A DNA stretch of 22,805 nucleotides from Larix sibirica (lineage: Eukaryota; Streptophyta; Pinopsida; Pinales; Pinaceae): the NCBI GenBank assembly GCA_004151065.3, contig NWUY0300001234.1:18686-41490 (forward strand), given 5' to 3'. Of this stretch, positions 1 through 9,830 are shown piece after piece (the first letter of the stretch is position 1; each line of letters begins with the position of its first letter). Below the pieces are notes generated by a model. The model was not told where the DNA came from and ran no database searches. It saw only the letters and a program-made list of their open reading frames with translations. A program made the translations under genes and the position numbers.

Positions 1-840
1 AGTAAAATTAAAATATTTAATGATGTAGATGTGTTGGCTTTGTTAAGTGCATGCATGCCATTCTTCTTTTTATGTCATTGAACTTTTAAACATGAAATTG
101 AATAAAATTATAAATTAGATAAAATATCATAATTAATACATTCATAATATAGTTAATATGATTAACATTATATTTAGGAGTGTACGAGATTAAAATAATT
201 GAAATGTTGATTTTGTTAAATATAAAATAACCAAAATAACATTGAATAAAATAGTAAAATAATATTCACTAAGATTCTAAAGTATTCTAAAGTAGATAAA
301 ATTTTAACATTATTACATATGTTATTATGTTTATTGTGAGTGGATTTTTTTTACAGATGGGTTTTTATTTTATTGAAAAAAAATAAAAAAACAAAAATCG
401 TATGACTGCTTTGAAGAATAAAAAAATAGAAAGCACTTAGGCATGTGTTCTAGCATAATCCTTTTGCTTGTTCTAGGGCTCTGGCCTCGATTCTTTTCAG
501 ATCCAATTCCACAGTGAGTAAGACATCCATCATACCTGTAACAAAGTCATGGGATCGAATCTTTGGGATAAAAAAATGTTACCTTAAAAATAAGAATGAG
601 ATCGAGAATTGGAGGTTTTGCTTATTGGGACATGCCATGCAAACGGATGAAACTAGAAATCGATTCAAAATTGGAAATTGAGAGGATTGAACTTGGGTCG
701 CTACGATAACTTATGGCTCTATTACTTTACGTGTTTTGGGATCTTACAGTATTCCATAATTAATACATTCATCCTTTGAAAATTCTCAAATATTTCTAAT
801 TAAAATATAACTTACATATAAACATTCATTGAATAAAAGG
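1..840. repeat. AT-rich direct repeat, left copy, with a probable ~420 bp insertion
   Basis: The stretches 1-325 and 750-840 resemble 20911-21360 in the same orientation. Shared landmarks are the 'atgatgtaKatgtgttgg' block (near 20 here, 20940 there), the 'gagattaaaataatKgaaatgttga' block (near 187 here, 21115 there) and 'taattaatacat' followed by 'cttctaatta'-like text (near 760 here, 21200 there). The similarity is old, perhaps 75-80% by eye. About 420 bases (326-747) have no counterpart in the right copy and look inserted. No coding capacity is seen. It could be a pair of decayed LTRs, a segmental duplication or copies of a dispersed non-coding repeat. Confidence 0.55.
326..747. other. Probable insertion inside the left direct repeat
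   Basis: This block interrupts the alignment between the left and right direct repeats. It is less AT-rich than its surroundings, contains an A-rich stretch near 378-430, and carries text such as 'gggatcgaatctt' (near 551) that faintly recalls a tRNA B-box. That would suit a SINE or MITE, but I found neither clear terminal inverted repeats nor a convincing target duplication. There is no ORF of note. Confidence 0.3.
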
Positions 841-2140
841 TGTGATAAATGATATCTCTCACAAAACCCTTATTCATTGTTTGCATAGTGAGATGATTTA
901 ATTTTTGACATACAAAACAAATTGCAATGATCAATCTATTCCATTCCTTCATGGGGATGAAGATAATTACTAAAATTACTAGTATTGCTAATTCCTTGTT
1001 CTCTACAATAAAACCCTTGAAAGTGTCGTAAAAGAGGACATTATTAATGATCTTTTTTCAGGAAAAGATCATTAAAAAAAGAGACATTCTTCTGCTCTCT
1101 TGAATGAATCACCTACCAAGAAATCTAGTGATGGAGTGAATCACCTTTAACCAAAGATTCGTTATAGAAGCACACCCTTTCTCCACTTAGCTTGCTTGGA
1201 ACCTCATATCTCCTCTAAACTTGCTTGGAACTTCATGTCTTTATTGGTTGCAATTTTTCTTTCTATAGTTACCTTAAGATCACCCTTGTAGAGAAATTAC
1301 CTCAATGAAGAAGCTACTTACATCGCCCAAAGTTGTTCCTCTGGCTGTGGCCAACACTAACAATAAAACCTCTAAAATTTTGTCATCTTTTTCTAAGGTT
1401 GAAACAAATCTAATTGAATCTCTACAGATTAACAATATTATTAAAAATAAACAATCTTATCTCTAAGTGAAAAATTGTTTGACTTATTAAGACAATTGAC
1501 ATTGCAAATCTTCCCTCCTCCCTCTAGATTGAGTGGATCTTAAAACTCTTGATTGATTTTTTTACCTATTAAAACTGCCAAAAAAAAAACTAATCATTTT
1601 TTATTGATTAATTTCCTTGCTCATGGAGCATCAATATGATGGCCTTTCTACTCTTAACCCTAAAAATATTGGAAAGGAGAAAAAGCAATGAGTATACAAA
1701 TAAAAAGTAGTGAAATCAACAATGATACACATGGTTTTGCATTAATTCCTTTCTAGCCATGCTTTACATTCTTTTTCTCCATTAAATTTTTCATGCAAAA
1801 TAATGTCGGATCCCTTTTCAATTCAAATGCATGGTCTTCTTTAAATATGTTAACCTTATTATCAAGGTGAAAATTAATAGATTGGAGGATTTTTGAGTGT
1901 AGATTAATTGGTCATAGGATGTATTGTTAAAGTATATCTTGTGGGAACAAGTTTTATAAGCTATAAATTTTAAATGATATATTTTAAGATTAAAGACTAA
2001 AACTAAACGTCGTGGAACATGAAACTACTTTCAAAGTCATATATTTTGAAATGTGAAAAACATTATCAAATTGACAAATATATCGTTATTAATTTTCAAA
2101 ATGATTTATTTCTTGAACATGTTTATAGTGGTCAAACTTA
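841..2140. other. AT-rich non-coding stretch, no gene seen
   Basis: No ORF of 60 codons or more and no recognisable domain on either strand. It holds a 13 bp perfect hairpin at 1044-1075 and a weak ~30 bp repeat (a 'cttgcttgga' motif at 1191 and again at 1220). Otherwise nothing is recognised. Confidence 0.6.
1044..1075. repeat. Perfect inverted repeat, 13 bp arms, 6-base loop
   Basis: The left arm 1044-1056 (ttaatgatctttt) is the exact reverse complement of 1063-1075 (aaaagatcattaa), around the loop 1057-1062. Related direct words 'gaggacatt' and 'gagacatt' lie just outside. The right arm runs into an A-run. It could be a chance hairpin, a MITE relic or a terminator-like fold; there is no neighbouring gene to assign it to. 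Confidence 0.7.
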
Positions 2141-2202
2141 GAAGGGCAAGTGGAATCCAATTAATATTTTTGAAGGGCAAGTAAAATCCAATTAATATTT
2201 TT
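2141..2202. repeat. Two-copy tandem duplication, 31 bp unit
   Basis: The unit starting 'gaagggcaag' at 2141 is repeated at 2172 with two or so substitutions. Both copies end in 'ccaattaatatttttg'-like text. Non-coding. Confidence 0.9.
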
Positions 2203-2221
2203 GACCGTCGTGTCTTTTCAC

Positions 2222-2325
2222 ATAAAGTTTTGGGTGATGTAGTTTTATTGGGATTCTTTATCGTTAGATGGTTATAAAGTTTCGGGTGATGTAGTTTTAT
2301 TGGGATTCTTTATAGTTAGATGGTT
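2222..2325. repeat. Two-copy tandem duplication, 52 bp unit
   Basis: Copies at 2222-2273 and 2274-2325 share 'gggtgatgtagttttattgg' and 'gttagatggttata', with two substitutions seen (t/c near 2231/2283 and c/a near 2262/2314). Only 19 bp separate it from the 31 bp duplication to its left. Confidence 0.9.
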
Positions 2326-2967
2326 ATATGATTTATTAGGATTTTTAAAGATGAAAAAGTGTTTGAATAAAGATATTTCATAATTATTTGTTTACTTAAA
2401 TGTATTTAGTTTTTTAAGCAATCAATTATAAAATTAAAAATTAAATGAATTTAATTTGATTTATAAATTAATTCTTTATACATATTTGTAGAAGTTATAA
2501 TATACAAAGAAAAAGATTAAACATGTAAGAAAATGCAGTTATGTTTAACTTGTTTTTAGTGTAATGTCATAAATTGATTATAAATAGCAAAAAACAAGGA
2601 CAAGTAACACTATAATTCATATAACGACAATCGTGGTTTTAACACAAGTGTGATACTTGCATGTGGCTTGCACCAATTATGTACTTGTTTGGTTTCAACG
2701 CAAGTTTGATAGTTATATGTGAGTGAAACAATTCTAGTGAAGATAATTCTGTGGATGGAAGGGATTACTGAAAAAAACACACTTGGCACAAATTTCACCC
2801 CTACCTACTAAGAGATTCTATACCCAAAATATCTCATTGATTTTATTGGAGAAATGAAAAAATATTCAAATTTTAGGAAATCAAAGAGTGTAAGAGACTA
2901 AATCTTCTATTCACCAAAGTAAAAAGGCAATACATCCTATGGTGGTATAATCAACGATTCCTATCCA
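2326..2967. other. AT-rich non-coding stretch, no gene seen
   Basis: The one reading frame of about 60 codons here (minus strand, 2610-2798) has no recognisable domain and sits in low-complexity AT-rich DNA. I see nothing else to annotate. Confidence 0.55.
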
Positions 2968-3119
2968 TGGATTACTCGTTTAATTTGTTAAAAAAACTAC
3001 AAAATCTTAATTTGAGAAAGCCATACAGAGGATGAAATTGGTGTGGATTACTCGTTTAATTTGTTTAAAAAACTACAAAATCTGAATTTGAGAAAGCCAT
3101 AAAGAGGATGAAATTGGTG
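2968..3119. repeat. Two-copy tandem duplication, 76 bp unit
   Basis: The block starting 'tggattactcg' at 2968 is repeated from 3044 with few differences (an a/t in the T-rich run, t/g in 'aatctKaattt', c/a in 'ccatamagag'). Both copies end in 'gatgaaattggtg'. Confidence 0.92.
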
Positions 3120-3197
3120 CTCTAAATACATCAATGAACTCAGATAATATATCCAAGACAAGGTTAGCATAGTGAAAATTTACTTTACCTCGGAATC

Positions 3198-3220
3198 ATA
3201 TATATATATATATATATATT
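3198..3220. repeat. (AT)n microsatellite
   Basis: An uninterrupted alternating AT run of about 22 bases directly precedes the dispersed repeat that starts near 3240. Confidence 0.95.
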
Positions 3221-3239
3221 CCACGAACTTGTGTCGTTG

Positions 3240-3475
3240 AAGTTAAGAAATCCTTAGGAAATTGAACATAGAAGTCAAGAAATCGTTGAAGGAAATTGAG
3301 TATAGCAAAAGAAATGTGATAGTTACATAGATAACCATTAATCACCCCAACCTTGAATGAATGTCCTTACTGTTTTTGTTTGATCTTAGTGGTCAAATTT
3401 AATTTCAAAGCTTCCTCACTTCCCTCTATGAAAATCAAATTATATATTACCCACCTATCCATAGGTTTGCAAGTT
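3240..3475. repeat. Dispersed direct repeat, left copy (partner near 9831)
   Basis: Aligns in the same orientation with 9831-10060. Shared landmarks in order are 'atagaagt' (3269 and 9849), 'aagaaatgtgat' (3309 and 9891), 'cattaatc' (3336 and 9927), 'gtttttgtttg' (3371 and 9943), 'gcttcctc' (3409 and 9969), 'tccctcta' (3421 and 9981) and 'tcaaattatata' (3435 and 10038). The right copy has about 50 extra bases before the last landmark. No coding capacity; family unknown. Confidence 0.65.
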
Positions 3476-3990
3476 TCACGTGCATCAAAATATGTAAATG
3501 TATTATATATGTATGTTATTATATCCAGATATTCATAGGGAGAATTTTTTTTCCAAGAAAGAAAATTCATATTCCATTCCAAAAGGGATCGAAATACATT
3601 CTTCAGGTGCATTAAAGGCATTGTTTTCCACTAAGCCATATCTATCTACCATAATTTTTTCACTTTCAAAGTTTAGAAAAACAAAACTTACTATCAGATT
3701 TACTTATATCAGATTTTTCATAGCTTTTCAATGAGCTTCAGTAGACTTGAAACATTCATACTAGAGAAAAAAGATAACTTGCTCTTAATACTTCATAGAA
3801 AATTAAGTCTGGATCAAGTCATTTTTATACTTCTTCCTCAGAAAGTAGACTGAATCAATGTGCATGGAGTTAGCTACAAGCCCTGCTTTGATAGTAGGTC
3901 AAGTTGTGAGTTAAGTTCTTTGCGAATGTGGTTGATGCTGAAACTATTGAAAACCCCCACTACATCCTTAAGTCTATTTCCTATATTTTT
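3476..3990. other. AT-rich non-coding stretch, no gene seen
   Basis: Frames of 61-84 codons overlap one another on both strands (3353-3734). None carries a recognisable domain, and their overlap on opposite strands is what AT-rich non-coding DNA gives. I see no gene. Confidence 0.55.
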
Positions 3991-3992
3991 NN
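3991..3992. other. Two ambiguous bases (NN), possible contig junction
   Basis: Two N's interrupt the sequence after a T-run. Base composition changes abruptly: the 150 bases to the right are distinctly richer in G and C than the left flank. This fits a joined contig end or a gap of unknown true size. Confidence 0.9.
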
Positions 3993-4503
3993 TTTGCCAC
4001 ATGTCTCCGTAAGAGAGAACTCGAACTCGCTTTAAACCACCATCTGCTTTCGAGAAGGGGGGATCCCCACCAGCTTAAAGATCTAAATCCGAGTAGATGG
4101 AAAGAGATTTGGAAGCACAGTGAGGTGGTAGTGAAGGCAGCGTGTTACTGTTTTCCAGTTACTTGATAGCTCGACAATCCTGAATCCACAGACTATTTTG
4201 GGATACAATGATAAGTCTTACTTTCATTGATATTTTTCTTTGCATAGAGCGTTTGGGGATTTTATCTGCATACATCTAGTTAGGTTGCATTGGGAAAGGA
4301 TAGCTCGAAGAGCTTGATCCCAGATTAATTTTATGCATGTATTTTATTATTACAGTGCTTCTGATATTAATGCATCTCTGTATCTAATCGAGGAGTTCAA
4401 TCTTCTTTGTTTCATTCCTTTATGTATTGAAGAGTTTTTCTATATTCTTTAAACACTGGTTCTGTTCAGTTTTATTTTGGGGTTTTATTTACAACATTTT
4501 CTT
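3993..4503. other. Moderate-GC start passing into T-rich DNA; no gene assigned
   Basis: The first ~200 bases are GC-richer and could be an exon or an LTR end, but no frame of 60 codons starts here. A short stem-loop sits at 4298-4320: 'ggat' and 'agctc' pair with 'gagct' and 'atcc' around a GAA loop, with a TG bulge. The T-rich sequence that follows would suit a plant intron or UTR, but I see no splice-supported coding sequence. Confidence 0.35.
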
Positions 4504-4895
4504 TAGTTTGAATTTAACCCTGTATGTTTGGATAAACACCCAGTTGTGGAGATCACGATAGGGGCAGAGATCATGTAGTTCTCCTTTATATACCTTTACA
4601 TTGTTTAATGTTGCTCTATGTCACCAAAAGAATAGCGCCCAGAATGTGTAAGATCTCTGTAGAAACAGATATGGTAGTTACATGCTTATATGCTTTTGCA
4701 TAGTTTGAATTTAACCCTGTATGATCAGATAAACGCCCATATGTGGAGATCACAATAGGGACAAAGATCGTGTAGTTCTCCTTTTTATATACCTTACATT
4801 GTTTAATGTGGATCCCTGTCAAAAAACGAATAGCACCCAAATGTGGTGAGATCTCTGTAGAAATAGATATGTGGATTTCATTCTTATACTTGGAA
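4504..4895. repeat. Diverged tandem pair, ~197 bp unit
   Basis: The unit begins 'tagtttgaatttaaccctgt' at 4504 and again at 4701. Both copies then run through matching blocks: 'gataaacRccca', 'gtggagatcac', 'gtagttctcctt', 'cattgtttaatg', 'gaatagc' and 'gatctctgtagaaa'. By eye the copies differ at 15% or so, with several small indels, so this pair is older than the other tandem pairs in the window. No domain is recognisable in either copy. Confidence 0.85.
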
Positions 4896-5959
4896 AGTGT
4901 TAAATATTGATCACTGGAAAAACTAGAGATGTATATGTTAAATATAGATTAGATAGATTTCTGTAGATGCAATGATCTCTGGCATAAGCTCGGTTATCTA
5001 TATTATAGTTAGAGATAGGAAGGATTTCAATGACCTCTGTATAATTTAGAGCAACGATCTGAAAAACACATACTTAGTTTCATTTGATATATTGTATACA
5101 TATGCTAATCCTCACATCTAATTAAGGGTGACTGCGTAGATGCTATGAGAAGGGGATTCATGTAGGTTTCGGTTAAATACATGTTACATTTGCTGAATTA
5201 TATATCTCTATGGTCGAATTTAATTGTTGTGCATAACTTTGGGAAGGGACGGCTGAGGAAGCCCAATCCCTAAGAACTATGATTTGATATATTATATATG
5301 TTATGTATGCTGGGTTGCATTACAAATTTATGTGTAATTCGTGATATCCATTTGGAAAGGTGCTAACTTGCATCTTGGTTTTCCGATATATCGTACTTCA
5401 GGAGGTTGTATAGAACCTTGTATGGTTTATGCTCTCTATGGGAGAGACTTTGAGAGAGTGGAAAGTAAAGTTTTCAACAACTGTCTTGCAGAAATGTACC
5501 CCGTTTATTTTGATAAATAATACATGATGTGACATTCTTTGTGGACGTAGCCCATAGATTTTGGTGAACCACGTTATATAGGTCTCTCTCTTATGTGTAT
5601 CTTATGTGTTTTATTCTATTGGATAATTGTGATCTAATATGGTGTTCAAAGTAAAGTTAGTGACATTCAAATGTGAGCTAATATAACTATGTTAGATGAA
5701 GCATTTGACCTTTGCAATATCAGTTGGCTTGAAGAAACTTACTATGGATAAACATGGTGTACAGTGTAATGTTTTTCCATTTACGTATAAGTATCCTAAG
5801 TGAAATAGAAGAAGTTGTTTAGATGTTGTGTTTTAACATGGTAGATGAATTGATAGATGTTGAAATTATTGACTAAGACCCTTGCATATGTAAGTAAGGT
5901 TTATAAGGGTAATGATTGTAGGAATGATTGAAATGAATGATTGTGCACGCTTAATATTT
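4896..5959. other. AT-rich non-coding stretch, no gene seen
   Basis: No frame of 60 codons on either strand. A second short stem-loop lies at 5245-5271: 'aggga' pairs with 'tccct' and 'ggct' with 'agcc'. It resembles in layout, but not clearly in sequence, the one at 4298-4320. The variants of 'gatctctgtaga' seen in the 197 bp pair recur near 4960-5040, so this stretch may be a more decayed continuation of it. Confidence 0.45.
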
Positions 5960-5989
5960 TCTTTTATGGATGACTCAGGATAATTTTAT

Positions 5990-6235
5990 CATTCATCCAG
6001 TTTTCCACCAAAGCATAATCCCCATAGACCTTTATATCTCTAATTCCTTCCTCACAAGAAATATTTAATAAGGTATACAGAGATGCCAATTATGTTGAGT
6101 TATTTGTACCACAAACCCCATTTGCTTTGAAGGGAAAATAATTGTCATCCAAAATAAAGCAAACCCCTCCAATTCCTATGCATTCCTTAGGTCCTTGGCA
6201 TGTGGCATAAAAAAACCCCAATGGCAGCTCCTTTT
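5990..6235 (-). pseudogene. LINE-2 RNase H domain remnant
   Basis: Minus-strand translation gives a decayed RNase H fold. It shows GIGGVCF (the strand after the first catalytic Asp), then a GTNN motif where family members have the Gly-Thr-Asn-Asn before the catalytic Glu, and further on IKVYGDYALVENW. That last motif matches the family's GDS..(L/V)I.W block and keeps its Asp. The first Asp motif and the Glu helix are damaged. RNase H would remove RNA from the RNA:DNA hybrid during reverse transcription; this copy cannot do so. Confidence 0.7.
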
Positions 6236-6539
6236 AATCTTGAGATCCCCCACCATTATGATATTTGGGGTTCTTTTAAACTCCTTGAAAAACTGCATCA
6301 TAGACTGAACATAAGAGAAAGTTTGAAGTGTTTGAATTTCCTACTCCTCAAATAGTAATTCATTTATGGCCAACCATACAAACCAATAAATGAGTAAAGG
6401 GACAACCTTCAAGTGATTGACCTCCAAGTCCTTAAATAATGGACACATACATGTTTCAATACTATCCTCCCTCCATTTGTTTATGAGCTTAAGCCATCGT
6501 TTTACATCCTTCTAGATATGCTAGGTATAATTGCAATGA

Positions 6540-6665
6540 ACTAGCAAACGATAAATTGTTTCCTCCACCGCTCTACATAGATAACACATGCTCGGACCCT
6601 GTTGTTTCCTTTTCCAAAAAAAAATCCATGTGGGAATCTTCCCTTTCAATGCTAGCCACATAAAG
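6540..6665 (-). pseudogene. LINE-2 zf-RVT zinc-binding domain remnant
   Basis: Minus-strand translation, with a frameshift in a long A/T run near 6610, gives WLALKGKIPTW, then ACVICRAVEET, then LLVHCNY. This is the W-L-A ... CxxC ... EET ... HC pattern of the zf-RVT domain that follows reverse transcriptase in plant LINEs. The opposite-strand frame 6588-7040 is a shadow of this region. Confidence 0.75.
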
Positions 6666-7259
6666 AAACGACATTTAAAGGGATCCTTTACCTTCCATAA
6701 GTATGACCACCACCACTCTCTCTACACATTCTCCTCACACATTTGGATATTAAAACCAAAATGCACAAAACACTCACCTCTTACTATATTGCAGGTCCAA
6801 AAGAGATTATCAGTTGTATTGTTAAGTCCAATATGTGCTCGATTTAATCTGCCAATGAAAAGTTCCCATTCCCAGGCACAATCACCCTGGATATCCAAGT
6901 TTGTGGTGGACCTCCAACCTCGTTTCCATAATCATAGGTATTCTCGTCTCCCACCTGCATCAAAAAGAGAAGAACTCTTTCATTTAGAAGGGCCTACATA
7001 TGCTCAAATAGAAAGCTCCCCTACCCACATCCAATCCTAGCTTGACCGAGCTCCCATTCCCACCATCCATGCCAGATATGTACCAATAATAGGGAAGGAT
7101 TGCACTAGTACTTTCCATTGAACAAAACCCATTTTGAAGGATTTTCGATCACTTCAAATCCAATCTAGAATTGTACCCGGCCAAAAATATTTTGCTGCAA
7201 TAACTTTCTGCTACAAGACATCCCCTAAAATGAGCCACCATACAGATTTTATTTCTGGA

Positions 7260-7512
7260 GAACGGTTGAAAACAAAGAAATATTTGAGACCCCAACCACC
7301 TTCACTCTTTGGTTTGGCTAGAGACCATCAACTAGACCAGTGAAAGCCTTGTTAATACTCCCCCCTCCATAAAAATTAAAGCATAGTCTTCTTAATTTCT
7401 CCACGATCCTATTCAGAATTCCTACCATATATATATGCCAATAAATCGACAGAGCTTCCAAGACTGCTTTTACCAAGGTTAATCTTCCCCCTTGAGACAC
7501 CGATGGCACCAT
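7260..7512 (-). pseudogene. LINE-2 post-RT region
   Basis: A 64-codon minus-strand frame contains SQGGRLTLVKAVLEALSIYW. This is the conserved 'gGR..Lv.sVLe..piYw' segment between RT and zf-RVT in plant LINEs. Downstream text beginning KPKSEGGWGLKYF matches the following PK..GGWGL block after a frame break. The continuation toward 6900 includes a YLAWMVGMGARS-like segment as in the family, with stops. Confidence 0.8.
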
Positions 7513-7681
7513 AAGTTTATTCTTTTTTTTTCACTCCTGAAATCAACCAGAACAAGTCCCCTTTCCTATAACCACATGCCTTGAATACATATCCTAAGTA
7601 CTTGATCCCTGCATACATATCAACAATTTTATAGCCTGCCATGGTTTTCAAGATTGTTTTGGACCATCTTCTACATTTGAG

Positions 7682-7757
7682 AAAAGCAATGGTGATTTTT
7701 CTTCATTTGCAATCATGACAAAAGCAATGGTTATTTTTCTTCATTTGCAATCATACA
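7682..7757. repeat. Two-copy tandem duplication, 38 bp unit, inside LINE-2
   Basis: Copies at 7682-7719 and 7720-7757 share 'aaaagcaatggt' and 'atttttcttcatttgcaatc'. The length (38) is not a multiple of three, so it shifts the LINE-2 frame. This shows it arose after or during loss of function. Confidence 0.9.
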
Positions 7758-8132
7758 TGTATATTTATAAAAAAGAGATAGAATACCATTGATCCTTGTA
7801 CCTTCAAGGATCGATCCGTTTATTATAAGCATGACATCCTCCACAAAAGGTAAATTTGTGATATTCATACCATATCTGAAACTAGTACCTTTGATCCTCC
7901 CATTGCATCTAGCATCAACAATGAGATATCTGAAACCAGTACCTTTGATCCTCCCATTGCATCTAGCATCAACAATGAGTCTGCTCAGGCCCTCTATCAC
8001 CAAGAGAAAAATATATGGCGAAAGGGGGCATCCTTGGAAAAGACCCCTAGTAGAGCCAAATAAGTTCAAGGCTACCCCACTTATAAAAATTGCATATGGT
8101 ACATAGCCCAACATCAAGTTTACTATCTCCAC
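7731..8132 (-). pseudogene. LINE-2 reverse transcriptase, palm segment, catalytic motif lost
   Basis: A 133-codon frame shows GLFQGCPLSPYIFLLVIEGL, which matches the RT 'G.RQGCPLSP.LF.L..E.L' block. It continues to LPFVEDVMLII, where active LINEs have F(A/V)DD. The second catalytic Asp position therefore reads E-D in place of D-D, so the enzyme would be dead even if the frames were open. An in-frame 18-residue duplication (IVDARCNGRIKGT...FRY twice) sits between the two motifs. The opposite-strand frame 7789-8106 is a shadow. Confidence 0.88.
7872..7979. repeat. Two-copy tandem duplication, 54 bp unit, inside LINE-2 RT
   Basis: Copies at 7872-7925 and 7926-7979 differ at one base (t/c). Being 54 bp long, the duplication keeps the minus-strand RT frame and adds 18 residues between the QGCPLSP and catalytic motifs. 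Confidence 0.95.
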
Positions 8133-8356
8133 ATAGCACCCTAATTACAAAAGAAGAAAACGCAGATAAAGCCACAAGGACCGACTATATGCCTTAGATA
8201 GGTCTAGTTTTATAATAATTGATGGCTTCTTTCTAGACTATATAGTATGGAGCACCTCCCATGCCATCTCAATAGCATCATGTATTTGCCTACCCGCCAA
8301 GAAACGAAAATGATCCTAGGAGATAAGCTGAGCAAGGTAAGGTTTAAGTCTTTATG

Positions 8357-8767
8357 CTAAATTTTAGCATTTATCTTATAGAGAACATTAAAAAGTGAAA
8401 TCAACTTGAAATTCCTGAAGTCCTTTGGAGCATCCACCTTCGGAATGATGGTTAAAAAGGTCGATTTGATGCAAGAGAGCATTCTACTTGTAAGTTGAAT
8501 TTCCTCTACCACCCTCAACAGGTCTTCCCCTATAAGATTAAAAAAACCTATGAAGAACTCTATAGTCCAGTCGTTAGAGCCTAGACTCTTGTATTTTTTA
8601 AATTTATCGAAAATACCTTGTAACTCTTCTAAGGTAATCGGGGGAAAAATCCTGACATTATCATCTAGCTCCACCATTTTGGGAAACATGGAACATACCT
8701 TGATTATTTCCTCCAAAATTTGGTCTTTAGGATCCCAATATAAACCAGAGAAATACCTAACCCCCAT
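8357..8767 (-). pseudogene. LINE-2 reverse transcriptase, N-terminal segment
   Basis: A 136-codon frame begins with the linker text YFSGLYWDP. It then has FPPITLEELQ, KKYKSLGSNDWTIEFF (family: K..KSPGPDGW...F) and FLTIIPKVDAPKDFRNFKLIS (family: F..LIPK...P..f.d.RPIS). The frame ends near NVLYKINAKI, where plant LINEs continue with 'Y.i.aK.la.Rl'. Translation upstream of this frame continues as HSLGDETTKYFQ (family: GD.NTkfFh) to about 8990, so the element extends beyond the open frame. Confidence 0.87.
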
Positions 8768-8813
8768 ATCTGACAGATTTTTGAATCCGTGAACTGGGGA
8801 ACCATCAACATCC

Positions 8814-8925
8814 TTGAGTTCCCAAATTGAGTTGTGGTTCTTTCTTTGAATTGCAAAAAACTGAAAATATTGAGTTCCTAAATTGAGTTGTGGTTCTTTC
8901 TTTGAATTGCAAAAAACTGAAAATA
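8814..8925. repeat. Two-copy tandem duplication, 56 bp unit, inside LINE-2
   Basis: Copies at 8814-8869 and 8870-8925 share 'gagttgtggttctttctttg' and 'ttgcaaaaaactgaaaatatt', with one substitution seen near the start (c/t). The unit is not a multiple of three and breaks the minus-strand frame in the RT linker. Confidence 0.93.
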
Positions 8926-9060
8926 TTTTGTAGTTTCATCACCCAGGGAATGCCAAACTGCTCCCCTTTTAATATGCCATTCAACTTCTCAATCAGGAAG
9001 TAATGTCACCTTCCTTTCTTCACAGTGAGTTAGCCGCTACTCCTCCTCCAAAAGAGGTGG

Positions 9061-9523
9061 AGACAAATGCCTACATCCCGAGAAAAAAAAAATGAAATTA
9101 AGAAAGATATAGTTGAACGATGAAAGACAAATGGAATGTAATTTGTGAAACTCAATTGCATAACCATGATAAACTACCAAGTTATTTGAAACCCATGACT
9201 TGAATTGAGAATATACCATCATAGATTCATCTTAAACCTAGATTTATCAAGAACGTAAAAGGGTCCAATTTCTCTAGGTATAAATTTTTTATATCATAAT
9301 TTTTTTACAAGTGAAAAAAAAATAACCATTTGATCCTTTATGTACTTGTACTTGATAGATCCCAATTTAAAATGGATCTATGTTGGCAAGCATACGTGAA
9401 TTAGTCATGGTGGGTCCATAGTATTTGGTGGCCCATCGTAATGACCCATTGTATTGCTTCTGAAGATGCTTATTTAAATGTTTATAGGATAAACCTTCTT
9501 TATCATTATGTGTGTGTCTGGTT
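9061..9523. other. AT-rich stretch beyond LINE-2, no gene assigned
   Basis: A minus-strand frame of 61 codons (9037-9222) begins outside LINE-2 and reads into it; I recognise nothing in its N-terminal part. The rest is A/T runs without coding capacity. Confidence 0.5.
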
Positions 9524-9583
9524 TAATCATTATGTTTATTATGTTTTTTCTCTTAATCATTATGTTTATTATGTTTTTTCTCT
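9524..9583. repeat. Two-copy tandem duplication, 30 bp unit
   Basis: The unit 'taatcattatgtttattatg' plus ten T/C-rich bases at 9524 is repeated exactly at 9554. Confidence 0.93.
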
Positions 9584-9830
9584 TTATTATATTTTTGTAA
9601 ACTTTTTATTATTATATTGTTAGAAGCAAGATATGAGAATTCAATGTTTCATATAGATATTTTAAATGTTATTTAAAAAAAATCAACTTCATTATTATGA
9701 TAGATAAATTTAAAGTTAAAATTAAAACTTAGAATAAATTTTTTATAATGTATAAAGTAAGATGTTAAATTTCCACCCTCATTGTTAAATGTTTAGTCAA
9801 ATTTAAAAGTAAATTCGTATCCATGATAGA

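Larger units (their letters stand above)
5960..9060 (-). mobile_element. LINE-2: old, 5'-truncated plant L1-type LINE, ORF2 only
   Basis: Reading right to left, the minus strand gives the ordered domains of a plant LINE ORF2: the linker before RT (near 8990), RT (8767 down to about 7730), the post-RT region (7512-7260), zf-RVT (about 6540-6660) and RNase H (about 5990-6235). There is no endonuclease or ORF1, so it is 5'-truncated near 9060. Frames change many times and stops are frequent. It is clearly different from the LINE copies at 10429-20815. I could not place the 3' end or a target duplication with confidence; both outer boundaries are approximate. Confidence 0.85.

Noticed and set aside
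3367-3734. Overlapping frames of 61-84 codons on both strands as small genes
   Set aside because: They overlap one another in AT-rich DNA, have no domains, and part of the region is a dispersed repeat.
4616-4840. 74-codon minus-strand frame
   Set aside because: It spans the junction of the 197 bp tandem pair and is not matched by a similar frame at the equivalent place in the other unit.
6588-7040. 150-codon plus-strand frame as a possible gene
   Set aside because: It lies opposite LINE-2 zf-RVT and post-RT sequence, which reads as known motifs on the minus strand; the plus-strand text has no domain.
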